From Minwuia sp. (GTDB lineage: Bacteria; Pseudomonadota; Alphaproteobacteria; Minwuiales; Minwuiaceae), in NCBI GenBank assembly GCA_029213165.1, contig JARGNO010000035.1, forward strand, positions 1 to 41,043: a stretch of 41,043 bases of DNA, given 5' to 3'. Positions 8,685-18,620 of this stretch are shown piece after piece. Position numbers and translations under genes: made by a program. The first letter of the stretch is position 1. Each line of letters starts with the position of its first letter. Below the pieces are notes generated by a model. It was given only the letters and a program-made list of their open reading frames with translations. It had not been told where the DNA came from and did not search any database.

Positions 8685-8714
8685 AAAAGGGGCGACGGTC
8701 CGACCGCCACCCCT
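8685..8714 (-). terminator. Rho-independent terminator of the petABC operon
   Basis: Read on the minus strand this is AGGGGTGGCGGTC, then GGACCGTCGCCCCT, then a short T tract ending at 8685. The hairpin arms pair along their whole length if two G-U wobbles are allowed; on the plus strand the same two positions become C-A mismatches. The signal is therefore stronger in the minus orientation, as expected for a terminator about 60 bp after the petC stop. Confidence 0.7.
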
Positions 8715-8773
8715 GTCCTGTTCTGCGATTGCGTCCGGCACATGGCGCCGGAAGCGATCCGTATCAAAGCCGG

Positions 8774-9547
8774 TCAGTGCAGGCGTGCCCAGATCCGGCG
8801 CTTGGCGGCATAGAGCAGGCCACTCATGATCAGCAGGAAGATGATCACCTTGAAGCCCATGCTCTTGCGCTCTTCCATCTTCGGCTCGGCGGCCCAGGTC
8901 AGGAAGGCGGAGACGTCCTTCGACATCTGGTCGACCGTGGCCGGCGTGCCGTCCACATACTCGATCAGGTCGTCGGCAATCGGCGACGGCATCGCCAGGC
9001 AACTGCCCGGGAAGTACGGGTTGTAATAGGTGCCGGTGCCGCATTCATGCCCATGGCTGTCTTCGCTGTAACCGCTCAACAGCGAATACAGGTAATCCTC
9101 ACCACCTACCCGTGCCTTTGCGATCAGCGACAGGTCCGGGGGATAGGCGCCGCCATTGGAGGCCTTGGCCGCATTGTCGTTCGGGAAGGGCGAAGGGATC
9201 TTGTCGGAAAGGCGACCGGCACGGGTGAACATGTCACCGTCCGCGTTCGGGCCATCCTCGATGTCCTTCTCCGCCGCAATGGCCTTCGCCTGTTCCTCGC
9301 TGAAGCCGATCTCCATCAGGTTGCGATAGGCGATGTACTTCAGGCTGTGGCAGGCCGCGCAGACCTCGGTAAAGACCTGGAAGCCACGCTGGACCTGGGC
9401 ACGGTCGTATGTGCCGAACGGGCCGGAATGATGCCAGTCAACCGACTTCAGTTCCTTGGCGTCACCGGCGGCAAGGGCGCTGCCGGTCATCAGGCCGATG
9501 CCGAGAACGGCACCCGCGAGAACCTTGATGCTGCGATTGATCATCAT
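8774..9547 (-). CDS. petC: Cytochrome c1, bc1 complex subunit
   Basis: The product is 257 aa. The ATG at 9547 overlaps the petB stop by four bases (ATGA) and has GGGGAGA upstream; the open frame continues into petB but that part is not a gene. It has an N-terminal signal peptide ([20 protein letters not shown], cleaved near ALAAG), the covalent haem motif CAACH at residues 63-67, a likely axial Met at 186 (CLAMPSPI), and a C-terminal membrane anchor [21 protein letters not shown]. It is a periplasmic electron carrier passing electrons from the Rieske protein to soluble or membrane cytochrome c. It is the last gene of petABC. Confidence 0.96.
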   Translation of the reverse strand: MMINRSIKVLAGAVLGIGLMTGSALAAGDAKELKSVDWHHSGPFGTYDRAQVQRGFQVFTEVCAACHSLKYIAYRNLMEIGFSEEQAKAIAAEKDIEDGPNADGDMFTRAGRLSDKIPSPFPNDNAAKASNGGAYPPDLSLIAKARVGGEDYLYSLLSGYSEDSHGHECGTGTYYNPYFPGSCLAMPSPIADDLIEYVDGTPATVDQMSKDVSAFLTWAAEPKMEERKSMGFKVIIFLLIMSGLLYAAKRRIWARLH

Positions 9548-10782
9548 GCGTTCTCCCCGGCTGAGGTGCTTGCCTTGCCTGCCAGCACGGCCTCCGAGAT
9601 GGAAGTTGGCAATGGCTTTGGTCGTTCGAACCAGCCCAGTACCGGCATCAGGAAGATGAAGTGGACGAAGTAGTAGATCGTCGCGATCCGGGAAATGACC
9701 AGCATGTTGCCCTCTGCCGGCTGGCTGCCAGCGTAACCGAGCACGATGCAATCCAGCGCGAAGATCCAGAAGAACCACTTGTACTGCGGGCGGAAAGCTG
9801 CCGACCGGACCCGGCTGCGATCCAGCCAGGGCAGGATGAACAGCACGCCGATGGCCGCGAACATGGCCAGCACACCCAGCAGCTTGTCCGGCACCGACCG
9901 CAGGATCGCGTAGAACGGCAGGAAGTACCATTCGGGCACGATATGCGCGGGCGTCACCAGCGGGTCTGCCGGGATGTAGTTGTCCGGATGCCCCAGGTAG
10001 TTCGGGAACCAGAACACGAAGATCGCGAACAGCACGCCGAAGGCGGCAAAGCCGAAGAAATCCTTCACCGTGAAGTACGGGTGGAAGGAGATGTAGTCGG
10101 CCGGCCCCTTGATCTCGATGCCCAGCGGGTTGGTCGAACCCTTCTGGTGCAGTGCAACCAGATGCAGGAAGACCAGACCGAAGATCACGAAGGGCAGCAG
10201 GTAGTGCAGGCTGAAGAACCGGTTCAGGGTCGGATTGTCGACCGCAAAGCCACCCCACAGCCAGGTCACGATGGGATCACCCACCACCGGCAGGGCGCTG
10301 AACAGGTTGGTGATGACCGTGGCACCCCAGAAGCTCATCTGACCCCAGGGCAGCACATAGCCCATGAAGCCCGTCGCCATCATGACCAGCAGGATGACCA
10401 CACCGATCATCCAGATCATCTCGCGCGGGGCCTTGTAGGATCCGTAGTAGAGGCCGCGGAACATGTGGAGATAGACCGCGATGAAGAACATCGACGCGCC
10501 ATTGGCATGCATGTAGCGCAGCAGCCAGCCGTAGTTCACGTCACGCATGATGTGCTCGACCGAGTCGAACGCCAGCGAGGTATGGGCCGTGTAGTGCATG
10601 GCCAGAACAATGCCGGTGACGATCTGCAGGGTCAGCATGACGCCCAGGATCGAGCCGAACTGGTAGGCAACGTTCAGGTTACGCGGATAGGGATGCTGCA
10701 CGAAGGTGTGGTGCATCACGGAGACCAGTGGCAGACGGTCGTCGAACCACTTGATCAGCTTGTTGTCGGTCTGAAATGACAT
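9544..10782 (-). CDS. petB: Cytochrome b, bc1 complex subunit
   Basis: The product is 412 aa, with about eight membrane helices. The four haem-ligand His regions are visible as [25 protein letters not shown] and VFLHLVALH, and the quinol-oxidation site motif PEWY lies in [14 protein letters not shown]. It oxidises ubiquinol at the Qo site and reduces quinone at Qi as the core of complex III in the inner membrane. It starts 10 bases after the petA stop codon. Nothing is missing from the canonical motifs. Confidence 0.97.
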   Translation of the reverse strand: MSFQTDNKLIKWFDDRLPLVSVMHHTFVQHPYPRNLNVAYQFGSILGVMLTLQIVTGIVLAMHYTAHTSLAFDSVEHIMRDVNYGWLLRYMHANGASMFFIAVYLHMFRGLYYGSYKAPREMIWMIGVVILLVMMATGFMGYVLPWGQMSFWGATVITNLFSALPVVGDPIVTWLWGGFAVDNPTLNRFFSLHYLLPFVIFGLVFLHLVALHQKGSTNPLGIEIKGPADYISFHPYFTVKDFFGFAAFGVLFAIFVFWFPNYLGHPDNYIPADPLVTPAHIVPEWYFLPFYAILRSVPDKLLGVLAMFAAIGVLFILPWLDRSRVRSAAFRPQYKWFFWIFALDCIVLGYAGSQPAEGNMLVISRIATIYYFVHFIFLMPVLGWFERPKPLPTSISEAVLAGKASTSAGENA

Positions 10783-10792
10783 GTCTGTTCCC

Positions 10793-11323
10793 TCAACCGA
10801 TCTTGATCTGGGTGTCGGTCAGGAATTCGTACTCCGGCACCTCCAGGTTGGCGGGCGCCGGACCCTTGCGGATACGTCCGGACGTGTCGTAGTGCGAACC
10901 ATGGCACGGGCAGAACCAGCCATCGTATTCACCGGCGAAGCCCAGCGGCACGCAGCCGAGGTGGGTGCAGATACCCAGCACCACCAGCCACTCCGCCTTG
11001 CCATCCTTGTGGCGCTCCAGATCGCTCTGCGGATCCGGCAGATCATCCATGTCGACCGATACAGCGGCCTCGATCTCTGCCTCGGTCCGGCGGCGCACGA
11101 AAACCGGCTTGCCGCGCCAGCTGATCGTCACGCTCTGGCCAGGCTCGATCCCCGAGATATCGACTTCCGTCGACGACAGGGCCAGCACGTCCGCGGATGG
11201 ATTCATCTGGTCAACGAACGGCCAGACCAGTCCGACGGCACCGACGCCGACAAACGCGCCAGCCGTGATCACCAGGAAGTCACGGCGTTCGCCGCCGTCT
11301 CCCCCATGGGAAGCTGCACTCAT
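10793..11323 (-). CDS. petA: Rieske iron-sulfur protein, bc1 complex subunit
   Basis: The product is 176 aa. An N-terminal twin-arginine-type leader and anchor ([20 protein letters not shown], residues 12-31) is followed by the flexible hinge and the Rieske domain. The 2Fe-2S ligands are in CTHLGC (Cys119, His121, Cys124) and CPCHGS (Cys138, Cys140, His141), with Cys124 and Cys140 as the structural disulfide pair. It transfers one electron from quinol at cytochrome b to cytochrome c1. It is the first gene of petABC; the promoter should lie in the 196-bp gap shared with divergent trmL, where I see no convincing regulator site. Confidence 0.97.
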   Translation of the reverse strand: MSAASHGGDGGERRDFLVITAGAFVGVGAVGLVWPFVDQMNPSADVLALSSTEVDISGIEPGQSVTISWRGKPVFVRRRTEAEIEAAVSVDMDDLPDPQSDLERHKDGKAEWLVVLGICTHLGCVPLGFAGEYDGWFCPCHGSHYDTSGRIRKGPAPANLEVPEYEFLTDTQIKIG

Positions 11324-11519
11324 GGGCTCAAACCCTCTTGTTCATTCAACTGCACACCGGACTCGCACGCGGCGACCCCCGACCGATGCCGGAAGTACCG
11401 TAACAATCAGGAATGGCGGGCCAAGTCCAGAAGACGGACTCTGTTGCGACAGTGAGCCGCATCGCTGTCGGAGGCCCCGGAACGCAGGGATAAGCCCCCG
11501 TCAGCAGAAGGACAAACCA

Positions 11520-11960
11520 ATGCGCCTGGCCATGTTTCAACCGGACATTCCACAGAATCTCGGGGCCGCGATCCGGCTTTGCGCCTGTCTGGGCATCGCA
11601 CTTGATGTGATTCGGCCCGCCGCCTTCCCCCTGGACGACCGCGACCTGCGCCGGACGGCAATGGATTATGCGGATGCGGTGGAGATTTCCCTGCACACCG
11701 GATGGCAGGCGTTCCGGACCGCGCAGGCCGACAGCAGGCTGATTCTGATGACCACGCGTGCAGCCGCGAATCTCCATGACTTCACGTTTCAGCCCGATGA
11801 TGTCCTGCTGATGGGGCGGGAAAGCGCCGGTGTTCCCGACTCTGTTCATGACAGCGCCAACGCCCGTATCCGCATTCCGATGGCGGCGGGGGCGCGTTCG
11901 CTCAATGTCGTCACCGCGGCGGCGATGGCACTGGGTGAGGCCATTCGGCAGATTCGCTGA
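11520..11960 (+). CDS. trmL: tRNA (cytidine(34)-2'-O)-methyltransferase, SPOUT family
   Basis: The product is 146 aa from the ATG at 11520, which follows GAAGGA by a normal spacing. SPOUT/TrmL features are the start MRLAMFQPDIPQNLGAAIRL, the central LLMGRESAGVP (about residues 97-107) and the trefoil-knot SAM-binding segment RIRIPMAAGARSLNVVTAAA (about 117-136). It methylates the wobble base ribose of tRNA-Leu isoacceptors in the cytoplasm. It is divergent from petA and followed after about 120 bp by hemF. Confidence 0.92.
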   Translation: MRLAMFQPDIPQNLGAAIRLCACLGIALDVIRPAAFPLDDRDLRRTAMDYADAVEISLHTGWQAFRTAQADSRLILMTTRAAANLHDFTFQPDDVLLMGRESAGVPDSVHDSANARIRIPMAAGARSLNVVTAAAMALGEAIRQIR

Positions 11961-11978
11961 CCGGATCGCACCTGACGA

Positions 11979-11992
11979 TTGACCTCGATCAA
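11979..11992. promoter_or_regulatory. FNR/FnrL-type anaerobox upstream of hemF
   Basis: TTGACCTCGATCAA matches the FNR-type pattern TTGAY-N4-RTCAA (arms TTGAC and ATCAA). Its centre is about 97 bp upstream of the hemF ATG, which leaves room for a start site near 12027 if it acted as a class II activator site. A related CRP-family regulator is equally possible. Confidence 0.55.
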
Positions 11993-12081
11993 GGTGCTGG
12001 CGTTCATTGCGCGCCAGAAGGCGGCTTCGGCCAGCGCTACCGACGGCCAGCATCACGGATGGAACGCGAAAGGGGAACGGC

Positions 12082-12945
12082 ATGAGTGACAGCACAGAGA
12101 TCGACCGGCAGCGCAAGGAAGCCGCCAGTGCCTGGTTCCGGGAACTGCGCGACCGCATCTGTTCCACGTTCGAGGCCATAGAGGACGAACTGACCGGCCA
12201 GATGTCGGACCTGCCCCCGGGCCGCTTCGAACGCACGGCCTGGGATCGCCCCGGTGGTGGGGGTGGTGTCATGTCGGTGATGCGGGGACGGGTGTTCGAG
12301 AAGGTGGGCGTCAATATCTCCACCGTCGACGGCACCTTCTCCGATGATTTCGTGGGCCAGATCCAGGGCGCGAAGGAATCCGGCGGGCGGTTCTGGGCCT
12401 CCGGCATCTCGCTGGTCGCCCACATGCGCTCCCCCCGGGTGCCGGCCGTTCACATGAACACCCGCCACATCCGCACCTCCGTCGGCTGGTTCGGTGGCGG
12501 GGCCGACCTGACGCCGATGGTCCCGAACGATGCGGACACGAACGCGTTCCACGCCGGACTCAAGGGCGCCTGCGACGCACATGGCCCGGACTACTATGCA
12601 AGGTTCAAGAAGTGGTGCGACGAGTACTTCCACCTGAAGCACCGCGACGAGCCGCGCGGCGTCGGCGGCATCTTCTACGATCACGTGGACAGCGGTGACT
12701 GGGATGCCGACTTCACCTTCACCCGCGATGTGGGCCAGGCTTTCATCGACACCTATGCCCCGATCGTACGGGCCCACATGAACGAACCCTGGACGGCGGA
12801 GGAGCGTGAGCACCAGCTTGTGCGCCGGGGACGTTACGTGGAGTTCAACCTGCTCTATGATCGCGGCACGACATTCGGACTGAAGACCGGCGGCAACACG
12901 GAAGCGATCCTGATGAGCCTTCCGCCGGAAGTGAAATGGCCCTGA
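12082..12945 (+). CDS. hemF: Coproporphyrinogen III oxidase, oxygen-dependent
   Basis: The product is 287 aa from the ATG at 12082 (AAAGGGGAA upstream). It carries the HemF signatures: [14 protein letters not shown] near the N-terminus, [58 protein letters not shown], and a C-terminus [20 protein letters not shown] ending in SLPPEVKWP. It performs the oxygen-dependent oxidative decarboxylation of two propionates of coproporphyrinogen III to vinyl groups in haem synthesis. An FNR-type site upstream suggests oxygen-responsive control, which would suit an enzyme that needs O2. The gene stands close to petABC, which needs haem, but is divergently oriented. Confidence 0.96.
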   Translation: MSDSTEIDRQRKEAASAWFRELRDRICSTFEAIEDELTGQMSDLPPGRFERTAWDRPGGGGGVMSVMRGRVFEKVGVNISTVDGTFSDDFVGQIQGAKESGGRFWASGISLVAHMRSPRVPAVHMNTRHIRTSVGWFGGGADLTPMVPNDADTNAFHAGLKGACDAHGPDYYARFKKWCDEYFHLKHRDEPRGVGGIFYDHVDSGDWDADFTFTRDVGQAFIDTYAPIVRAHMNEPWTAEEREHQLVRRGRYVEFNLLYDRGTTFGLKTGGNTEAILMSLPPEVKWP

Positions 12946-12977
12946 TCTCGGGGTGATGTGACACAGGGGAGCGGGAA

Positions 12978-13538
12978 ATGATGCGCAAGACTTTTGGACG
13001 GATGCTGGCGGCGGCGACGGTTCTGGTCCCGCTGGCGGTCGCCTCACCCGCGATGGCCAAGGACCTGAGCATCAAGGCGTTTCAGGGCCTGTGGAAAGGC
13101 AGCGCTGTCTCGGAGAGCGAGGTCAGTTCCCACTTCCGGGTGACCGCACGTGATCTGGATGTGGAAATCCGCCCCTTCGCGGTCGGCGGTTTCTCGCTGC
13201 GCTGGTCAACGGTCCTGCGCCAGGCTGGCGACCCGAATGCACCGAAAGAGGAACTGAAGCAGGCTGCGGTGGCATTCATCCCAGACCCGACCCGCAGCAA
13301 TGTCTGGCGGGAGGACAGGACGGTCGATCCGATGAGCGGGGAAGCCGTCCACTGGGCCCGCATCTCCGACCAGACCCTGACCGTCTACAGCCTGGGTGTC
13401 AGGGAAGACGGCAAGGCCGACCTGCAGGTCTACGACCGCACCCTCTCGGCGCTGGGCATGAAACTGAAATTCACCCGCCTGATCGATGGCGAGGAAGTCC
13501 GCTCGGCCTCAGGGCAACTGGTGAAGCACGCGAACTGA
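12978..13538 (+). CDS. Secreted protein of unknown function
   Basis: The product is 186 aa. A signal peptide is clear: MMRKTFGRMLAAATVLVPLA followed by a likely cleavage after ASPAMA, giving a mature protein starting KDLSIKAFQGLWKG. The mature part is beta-rich with FQGLWKGSAVSESE near the start and a C-terminal LKFTRLIDGEEVRSASGQLV. Repeated short beta hairpins suggest a small barrel or lipocalin-like fold, but I do not recognise the family. No lipobox Cys is present. GGGAGCGGGAA precedes the ATG, 32 bp after hemF, so cotranscription with hemF is likely. Confidence 0.75.
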   Translation: MMRKTFGRMLAAATVLVPLAVASPAMAKDLSIKAFQGLWKGSAVSESEVSSHFRVTARDLDVEIRPFAVGGFSLRWSTVLRQAGDPNAPKEELKQAAVAFIPDPTRSNVWREDRTVDPMSGEAVHWARISDQTLTVYSLGVREDGKADLQVYDRTLSALGMKLKFTRLIDGEEVRSASGQLVKHAN

Positions 13539-13578
13539 CACACAGGAACCGTCCGCAACAGTTGTCACCTGCTAACAG

Positions 13579-13971
13579 TCAGCTTGACGGTGACGCAGGG
13601 GCGAATTGATCCGGGAAACCGGCTTCTCGCAACAGGAACCGAACCGACCCGGGACTGCGACTTTGCGAGATTGCGCAATCAACATCCGCATCGGACCCGA
13701 GCAGGACCCGCCAGATCATGGCCTTGCAGTCATTGTCAGTTGGACGATCCTTTTCGTCACGGACAAGGCGAGGTGCCAGCATGTCATGCAGCAGGCCGTT
13801 CAGCGCCAGCCGCCGTGGCGGCTTTTCCAGCAGCATCTGAAGTTCGTTTTCGGAAATATCAAATCGATACCCCGACGACACAAAGCTGACATCGACCGAA
13901 ACGTGGATGTACAGGCCGGTCTCGTCACGGAACGCGCAGAGTTCATGATTTTCGCCAACGAGTCGTGTCAC
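13579..13971 (-). CDS. Hypothetical 130-aa protein next to the lepA remnant
   Basis: I do not recognise this protein. I prefer a GTG start at 13971 because GGAAG lies eight bases upstream; the frame opens at a TTG at 13989 with no good ribosome-binding sequence. The sequence looks like a folded small protein: a beta-rich start (ELCAFRDETGLYIHVSVDV), then YRFDISENELQMLLEKPPRRLALNGLLHDMLAP and a Pro/Ala/Ser tail. It has no signal peptide or membrane segment. It is immediately downstream of the lepA remnant on the same strand and convergent with the secreted-protein gene. The reality of the gene is moderately supported. Confidence 0.5.
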   Translation of the reverse strand: MTRLVGENHELCAFRDETGLYIHVSVDVSFVSSGYRFDISENELQMLLEKPPRRLALNGLLHDMLAPRLVRDEKDRPTDNDCKAMIWRVLLGSDADVDCAISQSRSPGSVRFLLREAGFPDQFAPASPSS

Positions 13972-14069
13972 GTTCCCGGCTTCCGTCAAATCAGGTGGTG
14001 CATGTCAGCTTGCCGAAAGCAAATACCCTGAAACCAGCGACAGGATCCACGCGTCACAAATCCGCAGCG

Positions 14070-14390
14070 ACTGGCGGCCCAGGTCAGGATCGTGAATATC
14101 TGGCGCGGCATCAGGTCCTTCAGCCGATTGCAGAAGTCGATGACGACCTCCGACAGCGCCAGCCTCCACCTCGGTGCGATCGCCGGCGAAGGTCAGATTG
14201 ACCTGGACGCCGCGCTCTTGCTCGCATGGCTTCAGGGTCGACCCGAGGAACTCTCCCGGACACATCACCGTCGCCTTGATCCATGGCTGCTCGGTCCGGT
14301 CGATATGATATGCGGCGCCGCTGGACATCAGGCGGATCTTCGATCCCTTCTTCATGCAGCCGTCAAAGATGCGAACCAGCACGACCACGC
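14070..14390 (-). pseudogene. lepA remnant with two internal deletions and a frameshift
   Basis: This stretch is a mosaic of three pieces of the intact lepA gene in the same orientation. 14072-14126 matches 16947-17001, 14118-14304 matches 17164-17355, and 14296-14390 matches 17833-17927. Identity is about 95% over the last piece (4 mismatches in 74 bases counted) and lower in the middle. The joints fall exactly in 9-bp sequences present at both ends of the missing DNA: CTTCAGCCG and CCGGTCGAT. The missing lengths are 171 and 486 bp, both multiples of three. An additional 5-bp loss in the middle piece shifts the frame after the codons for TEVE. It lacks the GTP-binding domain and cannot encode a working LepA. 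A 133-residue open frame across it is an accident of this decay. Confidence 0.88.
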
Positions 14391-14503
14391 ATCGCGAGAT
14401 TCCCATATGTCCAACTCAACTCGGAATTGGAAAACGCCAGTCAGAAAGAAGCAACACTCCGACCAACACCATACCGGTATTTCAAAAAATCCAACTGCCC
14501 CTG

Positions 14504-15997
14504 TTACGAAAGCATTTTCATCTGGTTTGCAACATGAAGCGTGATTTCCACGATCGAATATGTGGGATTCGCATACCCCCCTCTTGGGAAGACACTTGAT
14601 CCGCATATGAAAAGATTATCATGGCCGAATACTTTGCAGTTCCTGTCGACCACCCCGGAGCTCGGTGACGATCCCATCTTGGTCGTGCCTATGTGATGAT
14701 TGCCAACAAGTTCATGCGTCTTCTGGTTCGGCCAATCAATTGAAGCATCCAGCACCCATGGCTCGACCTTGATCCGCCCAAGATCGTTCTGAATAAAGAA
14801 TTGGGCAATGGCCATAGCTGCCATGCGAAATGTCTCTCTATCCTGTTCGTGAATTTGCCAATTGAGATCAATTTTTCTTTTCCCGAAGATATCGTTGCTG
14901 TTTCCGAGCGTGATCCGGCTTTCGAAATTGGGCATACATTCGGAAACAAGGCGCAGACGACCGACGGTTGGGCGCCTTATTCGGCGGCAAAAAATATCGT
15001 ACCCAAGCAAGTTCGACAGACTTTGAAAGATATCACTGCTGCATGCCAACTCCTTGACGTCAGCAACAGCATGATCATTTGCCTTGTTTTCGAAGGGTCT
15101 CAGGGCTTCCCAACCAAAATTGAACAGACTGTGGCGTTCCAGGAAACCTGGGGTTGGCTCAATAAATTTTCCGCCACTCAAATTTTCCACTTTTTCAGGA
15201 TCAAAAGCGACGTACCAGCCAAACTCCAAGTGCAGATGGTCGGCAAAGTACCTACCGACCAAGTCATGCTTGTTCCCGATACCACCCTCGATGACAGAAT
15301 TGGAATTGAGAAGCATTCTCGGATTTTCAATCCCGCCCAGGCAAATGGCGAACAAATTTGCACTCAGTTCTGCGCGAAATGTGTCATCCAAATTTGCTAC
15401 GATTGTCGACCTTATTCGACCCGATACCCGATCAGGGATCAATTCAATGACATTTGCGCCCAACACCAGGTCAATATTACTTGTGTTTGAAATAATGTCT
15501 TCATATTTTTCCCGAAAATTGACTGGAGATGATGCTCCGTAAGACACTCGAAACAAACCCTCCGATCCAGGCAAGATTGGCTTACCCGGGTCGCGCCCAA
15601 AAAATGGCAAATCAAGAATTTCAGCGGCCTGTTCGGCATATTTCCGAACGTCATCGCTTCCGATGGGCCAAGGATCGATTCCGTTGATGTCGCGCCGATC
15701 AAAATCATGATCCGACAATGGCAGACAATAACCTGCCCAATGATTTGACGATCCACCCAATTGCCGCAAACGCGTCACATCCAGATCGGTATATGTACGA
15801 CCGGAACTGGATCCGGTATACAATCCTTGAGACTTCTCGTTGTAATCTTCACGCCCACCCTCCAAAAGAAGGACGCGCTTTCCCTTGTCTTTCGATAACT
15901 CGAGAGCCAATGTCGTGCCCGCAGGACCAGTCCCGACAATACAATAATCATAAATTCCATGAATTTCTTTTGCGAAATTTGCGAAACTCCACTTCAT
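14504..15997 (-). CDS. GMC-family FAD-dependent oxidoreductase
   Basis: The product is 497 aa. An N-terminal Rossmann FAD motif YDYCIVGTGPAGTTLALEL (Gly22, Gly24, Gly27) is followed by LLLEGG with the ribose-binding Glu46, and RQLGGSSNHWAGYCLPL matches the GMC segment that contacts FAD. The C-terminal domain has NHHIGTTKMG (residues 433-442), GVVDRNCKVFGHDNLFICGSS and ANPTYSIVEITLHVA; His434/435 and Asn477 correspond to the family's catalytic pair. Family members oxidise alcohols or sugars. It has no signal peptide of its own. The start overlaps the stop of a 45-aa Tat-leader peptide gene (ATGA), so the two are made together. AT-rich codon use contrasts with flanking genes. The substrate is unknown. 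Confidence 0.9.
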   Translation of the reverse strand: MKWSFANFAKEIHGIYDYCIVGTGPAGTTLALELSKDKGKRVLLLEGGREDYNEKSQGLYTGSSSGRTYTDLDVTRLRQLGGSSNHWAGYCLPLSDHDFDRRDINGIDPWPIGSDDVRKYAEQAAEILDLPFFGRDPGKPILPGSEGLFRVSYGASSPVNFREKYEDIISNTSNIDLVLGANVIELIPDRVSGRIRSTIVANLDDTFRAELSANLFAICLGGIENPRMLLNSNSVIEGGIGNKHDLVGRYFADHLHLEFGWYVAFDPEKVENLSGGKFIEPTPGFLERHSLFNFGWEALRPFENKANDHAVADVKELACSSDIFQSLSNLLGYDIFCRRIRRPTVGRLRLVSECMPNFESRITLGNSNDIFGKRKIDLNWQIHEQDRETFRMAAMAIAQFFIQNDLGRIKVEPWVLDASIDWPNQKTHELVGNHHIGTTKMGSSPSSGVVDRNCKVFGHDNLFICGSSVFPRGGYANPTYSIVEITLHVANQMKMLS

Positions 15998-16131
15998 CCG
16001 CGATCCTCACCAAGATCTCTCGCATCAAGCAGCCAACCATCGCGAACGACAATTCTTGCACGAGAAAAAGAAAACCTCTGCAACGCAAATAAAGTACCCA
16101 AAAATCCAATCAAAAAAACTCTTCGCCTCAC
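15994..16131 (-). CDS. 45-aa Tat-leader peptide coupled to the GMC oxidoreductase
   Basis: The gene starts at a GTG at 16131, five bases after a strong GGAGG; the frame runs back to 16185 but without such a signal. The peptide begins MRRRVFLIGFLGTLFAL, matching the twin-arginine pattern R-R-x-F-L with a hydrophobic stretch, then a short tail ARIVVRDGWLLDARDLGEDRG. The stop TGA overlaps the ATG of the GMC gene by four bases, a strong sign of translational coupling. By analogy with the small Tat-signal subunits of fructose, glucose and gluconate dehydrogenases, which carry a signal-less GMC subunit across the membrane, it may be a minimal hitch-hiker partner. That role is inference; those known partners are much longer. 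Confidence 0.6.
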   Translation of the reverse strand: MRRRVFLIGFLGTLFALQRFSFSRARIVVRDGWLLDARDLGEDRG

Positions 16132-16144
16132 CACAACCTCCAAT

Positions 16145-16498
16145 TCACAAGACCTGCCGCAATCCCGAAAACATCTGAATAGCAAATACGAAGACCAAAA
16201 TCAGACCACTCGATACGCAAACGAAAGCAGCGGAATTCAGGAATTTCCGGTTGAAATCACGCACCCACACACGATTCACAAAAAACCGGAAAACAATTGC
16301 CAATACAAACGAAATCACAAACAAAAAAACAGATCTATAGATCAGGATATCAGCCTGAATGAAAGCACTTCTCAACTTCCACAACGATACTGATAGTGAA
16401 GTTGTTGCGGCGTGATAAGCCAACAAGGCATCAAAAAGCACAATCGCGACAGAAAGCAGAAAAGACAAGCACGACAATACCAGTACCAATGGAGTCAT
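16145..16498 (-). CDS. Small three-helix membrane protein, first gene of the GMC cassette
   Basis: The product is 117 aa from the ATG at 16498 (weak GGA upstream); a TTG at 16510 is an alternative. Three hydrophobic segments are visible: LVLVLSCLSFLLSVAIVLF, SVFLFVISFVLAIVFRFFV and SAAFVCVSSGLILVFVFAI, separated by short basic loops (SLWKLRSAF, NRVWVRDFNRKF). No haem or metal-ligand pattern stands out, so it is not an obvious cytochrome b. It ends 13 bases before the start of the Tat-leader gene, whose ribosome-binding sequence lies in the gap. The three genes look like one transcription unit. It could be an anchor or quinone-site subunit for the GMC enzyme, but no family is recognised. Confidence 0.65.
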   Translation of the reverse strand: MTPLVLVLSCLSFLLSVAIVLFDALLAYHAATTSLSVSLWKLRSAFIQADILIYRSVFLFVISFVLAIVFRFFVNRVWVRDFNRKFLNSAAFVCVSSGLILVFVFAIQMFSGLRQVL

Positions 16499-16746
16499 TT
16501 TACATTCCAAAGATGAACAAGAACCATCCTGTCATGCCCGATTCCCAATACGCACCACTCTCAGAGCTTCATAGCCGCATTTTCCGGGTCGCAGAATCTT
16601 TGCCCGCCACCCAATTCATAGCACCTCAAAGTCCATTCGATCCAGTTGTCTGAACGGATACAAGTGGGAAATCGCCCGCCGATCCAGTCAGCCTATGTCC
16701 AGGAGCCTGCATGGGCTACCGATCCGGTGGAAACCTTGGCAGCGCC

Positions 16747-18546
<1,800 letters not shown>

Positions 18547-18620
18547 GGCGGCGGAGTATTAGGTCTGCCTGCCCATGCTTGCAAGCGCGCTGTGAGGCTG
18601 AGGCTCATGGCGTCACACCA

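Larger units (their letters stand above)
14400..16740. other. AT-richer island between the lepA remnant and lepA
   Basis: Base composition drops sharply here: I counted 26 of 60 G+C in 15961-16020 and 24 of 60 in 16081-16140, compared with 34 of 60 in a lepA line (17161-17220) and visibly higher values elsewhere. Long A and T runs and codons such as ATA, AAA and TTT become common. The island holds three minus-strand genes (three-helix protein, Tat-leader peptide, GMC oxidoreductase). No integrase, transposase, tRNA or flanking direct repeat was found. The stretch 16499-16746 has no gene I can support. Composition and the flanking lepA fragment suggest horizontal acquisition. Confidence 0.7.

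Noticed and set aside
9548-10258. N-terminal extension of the cytochrome c1 frame into petB
   Set aside because: The extension reads petB in a wrong frame; the real start at 9547 has a signal peptide, ribosome-binding sequence and a 4-base overlap with petB.
14005-14406. The lepA remnant as a functional 133-residue protein
   Set aside because: The reading frame leaves the LepA frame after a 5-bp loss, the GTPase domain is absent, and no ribosome-binding signal is convincing.
16396-16653. A plus-strand 85-residue frame in the AT-rich island
   Set aside because: Overlaps the three-helix protein on the opposite strand, has no ribosome-binding sequence and no recognisable fold.
14400-16740. Insertion sequence, integrase or attachment sites bounding the AT-rich island
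   Set aside because: I found no transposase or integrase frame, no tRNA gene and no convincing direct or inverted repeats at the edges.
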